From JACADW01 sp963747985 (GTDB lineage: Bacteria; Acidobacteriota; UBA6911): DNA of 64,000 nucleotides. The notes beneath the pieces were generated by a model, which was given only the letters and a program-made list of their open reading frames with translations, searched no databases and was not told where the DNA came from. Of this stretch, positions 1 to 8,502 are shown piece by piece (the stretch's first letter is position 1; the number at the start of each line of letters is the position of its first letter). The stretch spans positions 246,572 to 310,571 of the forward strand of contig CAVVHG010000004.1 of assembly GCA_963747985.1 (NCBI GenBank), written 5' to 3'. Made by a program: the position numbers and the translations under genes.

Positions 1-1
1 C

Positions 2-1273
2 GCCGGCCCCAGCATAATCATGCAAAGCACGGGGCTGCTCAAGGAACACATCTCCGACTCGACTTTCGAACTTGGGAACATCGGCCCGTCGCTGGAACGC
101 TCCGTGTGGTCGATCGTACTCTTCCCGGTTTCGTGGGCGTCGGGTGTTGAAACCAGCAACCAAACGTCCCAGGTCCTTTTCGTGGACCTCTCCACGTCCA
201 GGTTGATCCAGAACGTGTTCCGTTCCGAGACAAACGTGAGCAGCCGGATACTCGGTGTGCTCCAGATCGTCGTGGGATTCTTCCTCGTGGTCGAGATCGT
301 CTCTCTCATCATCGGAGTGATGCTCACCAAGTCGATCACGTCCGCCGTCTACAATCTCTACCGCGGAACGGAATTTGTCCGGCGGGGAGATTTCAGCCAC
401 CGCATCATCGTCCGATCCGACGACCAGTTGGGAGCGCTGGCGAGATCATTCAACCAGATGACTGAATATGTGCAGACCCTGGTCAAGGAACGGGTCCAGA
501 AGGAACGTCTGGAGCGCGAACTCGAGATCGCGAAGGAGGTCCAGGAGCAACTCTTTCCACGCTCGGCCCCGAAGATGAACAGGCTGGAATTGACCGGGCT
601 TTGCCTCCCGGCCCGCGTGGTCAGCGGCGATTACTATGATTTTCTGAAGCTCGACGCCGTCAGGGTCGGGCTGGCCCTGGCGGACATATGCGGCAAGGGG
701 ATCTCCGCGGCGCTGCTGATGGCCAACCTGCAGGCGAGCCTGCGCAGCAACGCTTTCTTCCTCGAGCGTGAAACCGCCGGTGCACTCCAGGGCCACCCGC
801 ATGCGACCGACACAGTTGCAGGCCTTGTCCGCGTACTGAACGAGCACATCTGCAACCACACCTCGGCGAACAAGTTCGCCTCTTTCTTCTATGCGGTCTA
901 CGACGAGACTCTCCTCAACCTCACCTACTGCAACGCGGGGCACAACCCGCCGATTTACTTCTCGGGAGAGGGGTACCGGCGCCTGACCGCGGGGGGCACG
1001 GTGGTCGGCATCTTCCCCGATGCGGACTTCGACCAGGAGACGATTCAGCTCCGGCCGACCGACATCTTCCTCGCTTACACCGACGGCATCGTGGAGAGTG
1101 TCAACGAGTACGGTGAGGAGTTCGGCGAGGAACGCCTGATAGACCTGATCCGGGCCAATCATCAGCTCAGCGCTGATGACCTGCAGAAGATAATCGTCGA
1201 AAACGTGCTCGATTGGGCGTTCGAAGAAGAACGCGACGACGACATGACGCTGATCGTGGCCAAGATCCGGTAG
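2..1273 (+). CDS. SpoIIE/PP2C-type serine phosphatase with HAMP domain (5' end outside window)
   Basis: The frame is open from the window edge, so the first visible Met at position 20 is probably internal and the protein continues upstream. Visible in order: the end of an extracytoplasmic region, a membrane segment around residues 80-105 of the visible part, a HAMP linker, a short coiled coil rich in E/R/K, and a PP2C-like SpoIIE phosphatase domain. The phosphatase shows GDYYDF, ADICGKG, NAGHNPP and YTDGIVE, which carry the acidic metal ligands of this family. RsbU-type members dephosphorylate anti-anti-sigma factors, so a role in partner switching or a stress signal is inferred. No anti-sigma partner lies next to it. 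The ppsR gene follows 69 bp later on the same strand. Confidence 0.9.
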   Translation, partial: AGPSIIMQSTGLLKEHISDSTFELGNIGPSLERSVWSIVLFPVSWASGVETSNQTSQVLFVDLSTSRLIQNVFRSETNVSSRILGVLQIVVGFFLVVEIVSLIIGVMLTKSITSAVYNLYRGTEFVRRGDFSHRIIVRSDDQLGALARSFNQMTEYVQTLVKERVQKERLERELEIAKEVQEQLFPRSAPKMNRLELTGLCLPARVVSGDYYDFLKLDAVRVGLALADICGKGISAALLMANLQASLRSNAFFLERETAGALQGHPHATDTVAGLVRVLNEHICNHTSANKFASFFYAVYDETLLNLTYCNAGHNPPIYFSGEGYRRLTAGGTVVGIFPDADFDQETIQLRPTDIFLAYTDGIVESVNEYGEEFGEERLIDLIRANHQLSADDLQKIIVENVLDWAFEEERDDDMTLIVAKIR

Positions 1274-1342
1274 GTGCCAGCGCTGAATTGACAGCCCCAC
1301 GAACATTCTGCAAGAATGGCCCTCGGCAGGTACCGGCGCCCA

Positions 1343-2158
1343 ATGACAGAACATCACATCTATATCGTTTCCGACGGGACGGGCGAGACCGCGACGAAGA
1401 TCTCCAAGGCAGCCCTGCTTCAGTTCAGGCCCGCCAATCCCGTAATCACCCGCCACGGCAATGTCCGCTCGGCTGAATCCATCCGTGAGATCGTAAGGGC
1501 TGCGGAAGACCAGCGCGCCCTGGTCATCCACACGTTCGCCTCCCGCGTTCTCCGCAGGGAAATGGAGCAGCAATGCCAGCACCGCAACGTGCCGAGCCAG
1601 GATCTTCTCGGCCTGCTGATGGACCGGCTCCAGGAGTTCATGGGTGTGCCGCCATCGGAACAGCCCGGCCTGCTTCACCAGGTGGACGACAACTACTTTG
1701 AGCGCATGGATACCCTTTCCTACACCGTGCGCAACGACGACAACCCTTATCCTGAAAACCTTCAAGAGGCCGACATCGTCCTGGTCGGAGCTTCCCGCAC
1801 CTCGAAGACGCCCCTGAGCATCTACCTTGCCCAGGAGGGGTGGCGGGTTGCGAACATACCTCTGGTAGCAGGCGAGCAGCCCTGCGCTGAACTGGCCAGG
1901 GTTGATCCCATGCGGGTCGTGGGATTGATGATCACTCCGGAACGCCTCGCCGAAACCCGGCGGGCCCGGTTGTCGCGGCTCGGTGTCACTGACTCCAGCT
2001 ACGCGGACCCCGCGCACGTCAGAGAAGAGCTGGAATTCTGCCGCAAGGTGTTCGCGGCCCATCCCGACTGGATGGTGGTCGATGTCACAGGGAAGTCCGT
2101 CGAAGAGACTGCGGCGGAAATCACCGAACGGCTTTTCGGCAAGGAAAGACACCTTTGA
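1343..2158 (+). CDS. ppsR: PEP synthase regulatory kinase/pyrophosphorylase (PpsR, DUF299)
   Basis: This 271-aa protein belongs to the family that phosphorylates and dephosphorylates PEP synthase or pyruvate phosphate dikinase, using ADP as phosphoryl donor and inorganic phosphate for the reverse step. The N-terminus IYIVSDGTGETA and the P-loop-like GASRTSKTPLSIYLA are family hallmarks. I chose the ATG at 1343 because MTEHHIYIVSDGTG matches the usual N-terminus; the upstream in-frame start adds nine unconserved residues. The stop overlaps the TTG start of the DapF-like gene, so the two are probably translationally coupled. No ppsA or ppdK target is in the window. Confidence 0.9.
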   Translation: MTEHHIYIVSDGTGETATKISKAALLQFRPANPVITRHGNVRSAESIREIVRAAEDQRALVIHTFASRVLRREMEQQCQHRNVPSQDLLGLLMDRLQEFMGVPPSEQPGLLHQVDDNYFERMDTLSYTVRNDDNPYPENLQEADIVLVGASRTSKTPLSIYLAQEGWRVANIPLVAGEQPCAELARVDPMRVVGLMITPERLAETRRARLSRLGVTDSSYADPAHVREELEFCRKVFAAHPDWMVVDVTGKSVEETAAEITERLFGKERHL

Positions 2159-3036
2159 AAATCGAGTTTGCCAAGCTGCACTCGCTGGGGAATGACTTCC
2201 TGATCGTGCGATCCGGCGAAGCGGGGGAGCCGCAAACATCGCTGGCCGCGCTGGCTGTGGGGCTATGTGACCGTCACCGCGGAGTCGGTGCAGACGGCGT
2301 CATTTTCTATCAGCCCACGATATCTGACAGCGAGGCAGACACCTCCGCGATCATAATCAACGCGGACGGAAGCAAGGCGGAGGTGTCGGGAAACGGGCTG
2401 CGGTGCCTTGCGGCCTTCCTCAACGCCAGCGGCGTCCACGCCGGCGAAAGGTTGCGGATCCGGACTGTGGCGGGAATCAGAACCTACCGTCTAAACGGAG
2501 TGAAAAACGGCACGTACAGTTACGAGAGTCGTATGGGCAGGCCGATCCTCGATCCGGCACTTGTACCGGCCCACGTAGGCGAATCGCCGGGACCGGTACT
2601 TGACTACCCGCTGGAAATCGCAACCGGCGTAGTCCCTGTATCAATCTGCTCGCTCGGCAATCCGCACTGTACGACTTTCTGGCCCGGGCTGGCAGACGCC
2701 CCGGTTGAGTCTGTCGGTCCCCTCCTGGAGTGCCACCAGGCCTTCCCACGGAGAACCAACGTCGAGTTCGTGCAGGTCCTCGACGCGCATTCCCTGCGCG
2801 CACGGTTTTGGGAAAGGGGCGTCGGCCTGACGCTGGCCTCAGGGACAGGTACTTCGGCTGCGGCGGTCGCCTCGATCCTCCGGGGAGCAGCCGAGAGCCC
2901 GGTGTGCGTCTACACCGAGTTGGGATCGATGTCGGTAGACTGGCGGCCGGGCGAGGATCTCCTGTTGACCGGCCCTGCCGAGTTTATCTGCAGGGGCGTG
3001 TATCACGCAGGTTCGAACGCGCTGGAATCGGCATGA
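2155..3036 (+). CDS. DapF-fold epimerase homologue with both catalytic cysteines replaced by serine
   Basis: The 293-aa sequence aligns along its length with diaminopimelate epimerase, the enzyme converting LL- to meso-diaminopimelate for lysine and peptidoglycan. Substrate-binding elements are kept: LGNDF, NADGS, LGNPHC, RRTNVEFV and WERG. The two catalytic bases are not: the usual CGNGxRC reads SGNGLRC (codon tcg) and the usual ACGTG reads ASGTG (codon tca). It starts with TTG overlapping the ppsR stop and ends overlapping the ATG of the M20 peptidase gene. Cys-dependent epimerisation would be expected to be very weak or lost. The protein could be a divergent epimerase or isomerase, or act on another amino acid. 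Family is secure, function is not. Confidence 0.85.
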   Translation: MKIEFAKLHSLGNDFLIVRSGEAGEPQTSLAALAVGLCDRHRGVGADGVIFYQPTISDSEADTSAIIINADGSKAEVSGNGLRCLAAFLNASGVHAGERLRIRTVAGIRTYRLNGVKNGTYSYESRMGRPILDPALVPAHVGESPGPVLDYPLEIATGVVPVSICSLGNPHCTTFWPGLADAPVESVGPLLECHQAFPRRTNVEFVQVLDAHSLRARFWERGVGLTLASGTGTSAAAVASILRGAAESPVCVYTELGSMSVDWRPGEDLLLTGPAEFICRGVYHAGSNALESA

Positions 3037-4181
3037 GTGCAGCAGACATCCTGAGTTATTTCCAGGCATTGATTCCCGAGTCGATCTCCCGGCTCAGGCA
3101 GCTGGTCGAGATGGAGTCCGGTTCCTCGGAAAAAGGAGCGGTGGACGCAATCGCGGCCCACCTGGCGGCATTGTTCGAGAACGAAGGGTGCAGTGCCGAG
3201 ATCCTTTCCTGTTCCTCGCACGGAAACTCACTTCGAGCGGGCTGGCGGACAGGGAGCAAAGTCGATGCCCGGCCCGTTCTTGTTCTCGGCCACCTCGACA
3301 CCGTGTGGCCCGCGGGAACTATCTCGGCACGCCCCTTCCGCGTCGAAGGCTCAAGGGCCTTTGGCCCCGGAGTCTACGACATGAAGGCAGGGCTTTTGCT
3401 ATCGTTGCTGGCAAGCCGCGCCCTGAAGGAGGGAAAGTCATCCCCCGGCCGTGACGTCGTGTTCCTGTTTACCGGCGATGAGGAGATCGGCACGGCGGAA
3501 GGGCTGCCTCACCTCAAGCAGACCGCCCGGGAGTGCGCAGCGGTGCTCTGCCTGGAACCACCGCTCGCAGGCGGCAAGGCAAAGACCTTCCGCAAAGGCG
3601 TCGGGTGCTTCACGATTCGCGTCGCCGGACTGTCGGCACATGCGGGAGTGGAGCCCGAAAAAGGTGCGAACGCCATCCTCGAACTCAGCCGGCAGGTACT
3701 TCTGCTCCATGGATTGAACGACCAGGAGCGGGGAACGACGGTTACTACCGGCGTCATGAAAGGGGGTACCGCTTCCAACGTGGTCCCTGCCGAAGCGGAG
3801 GCCCAAGTCGACGTCCGTGTCTCCAGCCTGGAGGCAGGCGCTGCGATCGAAACGACAATCCGCGGCCTTCGGGCTTTCGACTCACGCTGCAGGCTGACAG
3901 TGGAGGGAGGGTTGAACCGCCCGCCGCTGGAACGAACGCCTGCGGTGGTCGCGCTTTACCAGAAGGCCAGGAGTGCGGCCCTGGAGTTGGGAATGGATCT
4001 TGGTGAAGGGAGCACGGGAGGCGGCAGCGACGGGTCTTTCACCGCCGCCATGGGGATCCCGACCCTTGACGGCCTCGGAGTCGAGGGCGGGGGCGCCCAC
4101 GCCCCGGACGAGTACGTCGAGATCGGCGACATAAAGAGGCGGGCTGCGCTTCTCTGCAGACTCCTCGAGACTATAGACTGA
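3033..4181 (+). CDS. M20 family metallopeptidase (glutamate carboxypeptidase-like)
   Basis: This 382-aa di-zinc hydrolase resembles carboxypeptidase G2, which removes C-terminal glutamate. Metal and catalytic motifs are all present: HLDTVWP (His and Asp), GPGVYDMKAG (Asp), TGDEEIG (Glu-Glu), the ECAAVLCLEP region (Glu) and the late His in GGGAHAPDEY. The dimerisation or lid domain lies between about residues 190 and 300. The ATG at 3033 overlaps the stop of the DapF-like gene (ATGA), so the two are co-translated. No signal peptide is seen, so a cytoplasmic role in amino-acid or peptide turnover is likely. Pairing with a modified DapF suggests a shared amino-acid substrate, which is inference. 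Confidence 0.88.
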   Translation: MSAADILSYFQALIPESISRLRQLVEMESGSSEKGAVDAIAAHLAALFENEGCSAEILSCSSHGNSLRAGWRTGSKVDARPVLVLGHLDTVWPAGTISARPFRVEGSRAFGPGVYDMKAGLLLSLLASRALKEGKSSPGRDVVFLFTGDEEIGTAEGLPHLKQTARECAAVLCLEPPLAGGKAKTFRKGVGCFTIRVAGLSAHAGVEPEKGANAILELSRQVLLLHGLNDQERGTTVTTGVMKGGTASNVVPAEAEAQVDVRVSSLEAGAAIETTIRGLRAFDSRCRLTVEGGLNRPPLERTPAVVALYQKARSAALELGMDLGEGSTGGGSDGSFTAAMGIPTLDGLGVEGGGAHAPDEYVEIGDIKRRAALLCRLLETID

Positions 4182-4188
4182 GAGTGCC

Positions 4189-5103
4189 ATGAATCAGAAG
4201 ACCAAAACTGGTTACCGCCGGTCTCGCCGACTGCGTCGGCCGGGCTGGCTGTGCTGCCTTGCTGTAATGATCTTCCTCGTGACGCCGTGCTTCCCGCAAG
4301 CTGCTGCGCCGAAATCATGGGCTTATGTCGGACCACAGTACATCATCACCGCGGAACCGGCGGGAACCTACAGCTTCGTTCTCAATTTCATAAACCTCAC
4401 TGACTTCGTGATCGTCGTCCAGCCCAACGAGTTCATCTACAAGGGCAATTCGGGCCGGTTCTACATCGGTCAGGTCTTTGACCGCGAGTCGAAGGACAAC
4501 CGCGGCGAGACTTTCAAGTATTCGGCGTCGATTCTCCTGAAGGGGCATTCCTTTACCGGGCTGACCGCCCTGGGCGCTTTCCACGAACAGGACGCGATTG
4601 ACGAACTCAGCGTCCGGATCGGCGCAAAGCGCTTCTACCTCGTACCGCTCGAGAAAGTGGAATTCGAGCAGCTCGCCGCCAGGATCGGAGAGCTGGATCT
4701 CGAAAGCGCCAGCCCGCGGACGGCACTTCAGGGCGCGGATCTGAATGACATGGGAACCGTCAAGGCGACGGATGGGACCTCGGACTGGGACAAAGACTGG
4801 CAGGGATTGCTTCAGCCCGACGGCCTGAACCTCCCCAAGATCGTCGCGAGGCCGCCGGTTCAGCCGACCGAAGAGGCGCGAAAGACGCGCACCTACGGCA
4901 AGGTCAAGCTATCCGCACTCATCACCAGGAACGGGGGAATCGAGGATCTCAGGGTCGAGAGAGGACTGGGACGCGGCCTCGACGAACGCGCGATGGAGTC
5001 GGTAAGGAACAGCTGGGTCTTTCTCCCTGCCACCAAGAACGGCGAGGTGTTGGAGGGTCGCGTAGCATTCGAAGTCGATTTTCCCGCCCCGCCCAAGCAG
5101 TGA
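4189..5103 (+). CDS. secreted or periplasmic protein with TonB C-terminal domain
   Basis: This 304-aa protein has a basic N-terminus and a hydrophobic segment at about residues 22-37 (signal peptide or anchor). A region of unknown fold follows, and a TonB C-terminal domain occupies about the last 75 residues, recognisable from GKVKLSALITRNGGIEDLRV, ALITRNG and the WVFLPATKNG stretch. Classical TonB proteins have a Pro-rich periplasmic linker, which is absent here apart from a short Pro-containing stretch, so this is unlikely to be the main energy transducer. It starts 7 bp after the M20 gene and may be the last gene of that operon. A palindrome cluster follows it. Confidence 0.75.
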   Translation: MNQKTKTGYRRSRRLRRPGWLCCLAVMIFLVTPCFPQAAAPKSWAYVGPQYIITAEPAGTYSFVLNFINLTDFVIVVQPNEFIYKGNSGRFYIGQVFDRESKDNRGETFKYSASILLKGHSFTGLTALGAFHEQDAIDELSVRIGAKRFYLVPLEKVEFEQLAARIGELDLESASPRTALQGADLNDMGTVKATDGTSDWDKDWQGLLQPDGLNLPKIVARPPVQPTEEARKTRTYGKVKLSALITRNGGIEDLRVERGLGRGLDERAMESVRNSWVFLPATKNGEVLEGRVAFEVDFPAPPKQ

Positions 5104-5129
5104 CCCGCCGGAACGACATGTTTTACAGA

Positions 5130-5320
5130 GGGCCGAAGGCCCGCCCCATATCAGCCTGGGGCAGCGCCCCAGGATTCAGGCAGTCCCCGGTCAACAAGGG
5201 CTGAAAGCCCGATTCATATTGGATTACGGGACGGTCTTTCAGCCCTTTGTCATACGCACTCCCCCCTCCTGGGGCGCTGCCCCAGCGTGGTATCGCCTCG
5301 CGCCTTCGGCGCTCAGGCGA
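5130..5320. repeat. composite cluster of short palindromes in inverted arrangement
   Basis: The space between the convergent TonB-C gene and hemD is filled with hairpins: GGGCC-GAA-GGCCC at 5130-5142, CCTGGGGC/GCCCCAGG at 5155-5173, GGGCT-GAA-AGCCC at 5198-5210, a GGGGC/GCCCC palindrome at about 5270-5285 and GCGCC-TTC-GGCGC at 5300-5312. The left half (CCTGGGGCAGCGCCCC, then AAGGGCTGAAAG) reappears in reverse complement in the right half, so the block is two inverted copies of one composite element. The GGGCT-GAA-GCCC type also occurs at 38990. It may also end transcription of both genes. Confidence 0.75.
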
Positions 5321-5344
5321 GGGAACTGACGAAAGTCCTATGCC

Positions 5345-6193
5345 TCAGGAACGTTGCCTATGACGAGGACGGGACTGTCCTCCAGGGGAGCTGTAGAACC
5401 GGCGGATGGCATCCAGTAACGAAGCGATCGTGTTTGCCTCCGGCAGTATGTCCGCCTTCCTCCCGCAGGAGAGCACCGCGGCGGCTGTAACCGGCCCGAG
5501 CGCCGCCACCGCGGATGATGCCAGCATTGCTTTTCCCGTCGTCTCGCCCCAGGCGTCAACGAAGTTCCTTACATTCGAGGGGCTGGTGAAAACCAGCAGG
5601 TCCGGGGGCCGGTCCGCGATCTTCTTCATTGTGCCTTCGTCCGGTTGAGCCGGCACGCTCTCGTAGCAGGGAACCACGTCCACGAGCGCGCCCGCTGCTG
5701 CGAGCTCACGGGGCAGCAGCTCGCGCCCCTCCCTCGCCCTCGGCAGGAGTATGCGGACCCCTTGCAGGTGTTCCGAGCCTCCATGCACTTCGGCCAGCGC
5801 GCGCAGTATCCCTTCTGAAACGAACTCATCCGGAACGAGGCTGACCCTGAAGCCCAGGCCGGCAAGCCTGGCGGCAGTTGCCGGGCCGATGGCGCAGATG
5901 CTCTGCAGTTCCGTCCTGAGATGTGCGAGGCCGAGGTCGCTCAAGCGCTGGCAGAAGAACCGGACGGCGTGGACACTCGTGAACAGGATCCAACGGTATT
6001 GATCCAGGCCCCGCAACGCAGCGTCGAGCGAAGCAGTATCCTCCAGGGCCCGAATCAGGCTCACCTGAGCTTGAAGCACCGTGGCGCCGAGTCGTTCGAG
6101 CCCGTCCTTCAGCGTTTCGGCCTTTTCAGGACTCGCCGCCACAACGACCGTTCGGTTTCTGAGCGGCAGGTCGTCGACGCGCGAATAGGACAT
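5345..6193 (-). CDS. hemD: uroporphyrinogen-III synthase
   Basis: This 282-aa protein is the last gene of the hemX-hemA-hemC-hemD run. HemD closes and inverts ring D of hydroxymethylbilane to give uroporphyrinogen III. The family is divergent. Support comes from the paired lobes with WILFTSVHAVRFF in the first and LLVFTSPSNVRNFVDAWG in the second, CAIGPATAARLAGLG in the linker and VAALGPVTAAAV near the end. The start lies 15 bp downstream of the hemC stop, indicating co-transcription. The C-terminal 15 residues are rich in Ser/Arg and look unconserved. Confidence 0.88.
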   Translation of the reverse strand: MSYSRVDDLPLRNRTVVVAASPEKAETLKDGLERLGATVLQAQVSLIRALEDTASLDAALRGLDQYRWILFTSVHAVRFFCQRLSDLGLAHLRTELQSICAIGPATAARLAGLGFRVSLVPDEFVSEGILRALAEVHGGSEHLQGVRILLPRAREGRELLPRELAAAGALVDVVPCYESVPAQPDEGTMKKIADRPPDLLVFTSPSNVRNFVDAWGETTGKAMLASSAVAALGPVTAAAVLSCGRKADILPEANTIASLLDAIRRFYSSPGGQSRPRHRQRS

Positions 6194-6208
6194 GGGAGAT
6201 GCCTTGCC

Positions 6209-7123
6209 TCAGCGAGCGCTTTCGAGAATGGCCCTGCCGCCCCGCGCCAGGAGCCTGTCGGCCAGAACACCGGCAGCATCCTCGGCGTATCCCGGGAGGT
6301 GGGAGATCGAGTCGCGGATGACGCGGGACCCGTCGGGCGCCGCAACCAGGCCTTCGATCCTGATGTAGTCGCCGTCCGCGGCGGCGTGAACGGCCACAGG
6401 GCTGTTGCATCCCCCGCCAATCTGCCTCAGAAAGGCCCGCTCGGCAAGTACCGCCGTAGCGGTCGGCTCATGATGCAGCGGCGTGACGAAAGACGACACG
6501 TCCCGGTCACCTTTCCGGGATTGGAGCGCCAGTGCCCCCTGGCCCGGGGCGGGCAGCATCCGGTCGAACTCCAGGGGACAGGTGATCTTCGCCTGCAGGC
6601 CGAGCCGGTTCAATCCCGCGCAGGCCAGTATGATGGCGTCGTACTGGCGGTCCGCGAGTTTCTGCAGCCTTGTGTCCACGTTTCCCCGTATGTCCCTCAC
6701 CACGAAATCCGGCCGGAGAGCCAGGAGCTGCGACTGGCGCCTGATGCTGCCCGTGCCGATGATCGCGGCCCGGGGCAGTTCGGTCAGGTCCCGGATCCCG
6801 CTGCCGGCAACGAAGGCGTCACGAGGATCCTCACGCGACGGGATAGCCGATATCTGGAGGGAGTCGGGGATCGTGCCCGGCAGGTCCTTCATGCTGTGGA
6901 CCGCCAGGTCGATCTCGCGGCGTTCAAGAGCGTCTTCGAGTTCCTTGACGAAAACACCGACCGAGGACGCGGATCGGATAGACAACTGGGGGGCCTTGTC
7001 GGCGGAGGTCCTGATGACCTTGATCGTGATGACGGCATCCGGAAAGCGCTCGAGTATCCTGTCCTTGACCCACCCTGTCTGTGCCAGGGCCAGCGCGCTG
7101 CCACGGCTGCCGATCGTCAGCAT
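6209..7123 (-). CDS. hemC: porphobilinogen deaminase (hydroxymethylbilane synthase)
   Basis: This 304-aa enzyme joins four porphobilinogens into hydroxymethylbilane. The N-terminal IGSRGSALALAQ, the HSMKDLP loop, the Arg-rich GTGSIRRQSQL and RDIRGNVDTRL stretches, and GGGCNSPVAVHA, whose Cys anchors the dipyrromethane cofactor, are all present. Length is normal for the family. It lies 21 bp after hemA and 15 bp before hemD on the same strand, so the enzymes for successive steps are made together. Confidence 0.96.
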   Translation of the reverse strand: MLTIGSRGSALALAQTGWVKDRILERFPDAVITIKVIRTSADKAPQLSIRSASSVGVFVKELEDALERREIDLAVHSMKDLPGTIPDSLQISAIPSREDPRDAFVAGSGIRDLTELPRAAIIGTGSIRRQSQLLALRPDFVVRDIRGNVDTRLQKLADRQYDAIILACAGLNRLGLQAKITCPLEFDRMLPAPGQGALALQSRKGDRDVSSFVTPLHHEPTATAVLAERAFLRQIGGGCNSPVAVHAAADGDYIRIEGLVAAPDGSRVIRDSISHLPGYAEDAAGVLADRLLARGGRAILESAR

Positions 7124-7144
7124 GACTATTCCTCGTGCATTCAG

Positions 7145-8425
7145 CTAAGCAGGGTCCTTGTGAAACCTGAAAAGCCTCGAGACTACGGTCAGAAGTGCCC
7201 TCTCGTTCGTCGGGTCCTCGTGGGCGCTCTTTATCTGCGTCACGAGCGGGTGAGACATCTTGCCCGCGATGCGGGACACCAATATCTCGAGTTCCTTCAG
7301 CTCCTTCGGGTCCCGAGGGCCGTTCCTTTTCAGGTAACGGTCGAGTTCCAAATGGCAGACCTCCTCGATGCGGCGCCTGACTTCGACCACCATGGGCGCG
7401 ACGTCCATCGATTTCATCCGGGCCCAGAAAGCTTCGGCTTCCTGGTGCACCAGCTTTTCGGCCAGCGCCGCCGCACCGCGGCGCTCCTCGAGGTTGGCCT
7501 CGACCACCGCTCCCAGGTCATCGATGTCATAGCAGAAGGCGTTGTCGATGTTGCTGACGGCCGGGTCGACGTTGCGTGGAACCGACATGTCGATGAACAC
7601 GATCGGCCGGTTCCTGCGGTTGTGAAGTGCTGACGTCACCATGCTTCGTTCGATGATGATGTTCGGCGCCGCCGTCGAAATGATCACGATGTCGACGTGG
7701 GCAAGCCAGTACCGCAGCTGGTCGAACGGCACCGCGATGCCGCCGAAGCGTGAGGCCAGGCCGGCTGCCGCCTCGGCGCTTCTGTTCGTCACGTAAATCG
7801 AACCCGCTCCGTCGTCGGCAAGGTGCCGGGCGGTACTCTCTCCCATCTCTCCGGCGCCTACGATCAGGATCGTCTTGCGGCCGAGATTTCCGAGGACCTT
7901 GCGCGCCAGCTCGACCGCGGCCGAGCTGACCGAGACCGAATATTCCCCGATGCTTGTCTCGGTGCGGACGCGTTTCGCGACGCGGAATGCCGTCTGAAAC
8001 AGGTTGTTGAGTATGGTGCCGGACGACCCGGCTTCGACCGCGAGGCTGTAGGCGGACTTGACCTGTCCGAGGATCTGCGGCTCACCCAGGATCATCGAAT
8101 CCAGGGATGACGTAACTCGAAAGACGTGCTGGACCGCCTGGTTCCCTGCGTACCGATACAGGCTTTCGGACAGCTCGTTCCGGGGCAGCCCGCTGACCTC
8201 GGCAAGGAACGATGCCAGGACCTCGAAAGCCGGATCGGCCCCGTCCACGCGCGAAACGATTTCAACCCGGTTGCAGGTGGAGAGGATCAGCGCTTCCTGG
8301 ATCCCCGGACGTGCCGTGAGTTCCGTCAGGGCGCCCGGCACGTCGGCTGAAGGCAGAGCTGCCCGTTCGCGCCTGTCCACCTCGGCTGTCCGGTGGTTCA
8401 GCCCTATGAGTACGAGGTCCGACAT
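7145..8425 (-). CDS. hemA: glutamyl-tRNA reductase
   Basis: This 426-aa NADPH-dependent enzyme reduces glutamyl-tRNA to glutamate-1-semialdehyde, the first step of the C5 route to haem. GLNHRTA starts the protein, the catalytic nucleophile is Cys51 in STCNRVE, and the Rossmann motif is VGAGEMGE. A C-terminal dimerisation helix region follows. Its presence shows that this organism makes 5-aminolevulinate from glutamate. hemL and hemB are not in this window. Confidence 0.96.
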   Translation of the reverse strand: MSDLVLIGLNHRTAEVDRRERAALPSADVPGALTELTARPGIQEALILSTCNRVEIVSRVDGADPAFEVLASFLAEVSGLPRNELSESLYRYAGNQAVQHVFRVTSSLDSMILGEPQILGQVKSAYSLAVEAGSSGTILNNLFQTAFRVAKRVRTETSIGEYSVSVSSAAVELARKVLGNLGRKTILIVGAGEMGESTARHLADDGAGSIYVTNRSAEAAAGLASRFGGIAVPFDQLRYWLAHVDIVIISTAAPNIIIERSMVTSALHNRRNRPIVFIDMSVPRNVDPAVSNIDNAFCYDIDDLGAVVEANLEERRGAAALAEKLVHQEAEAFWARMKSMDVAPMVVEVRRRIEEVCHLELDRYLKRNGPRDPKELKELEILVSRIAGKMSHPLVTQIKSAHEDPTNERALLTVVSRLFRFHKDPA

Positions 8426-8502
8426 CTGGTATTCAGCTCACTCCTTGATGCACTGCGCATCCGCACATGCGCCTCGCTTGCGCGCAAGGCGCAGACGCCT
8501 GC

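Noticed and set aside
446..2239. 597-residue minus-strand frame
   Set aside because: It is the antisense of the SpoIIE-type phosphatase and ppsR; high GC keeps antisense frames open.
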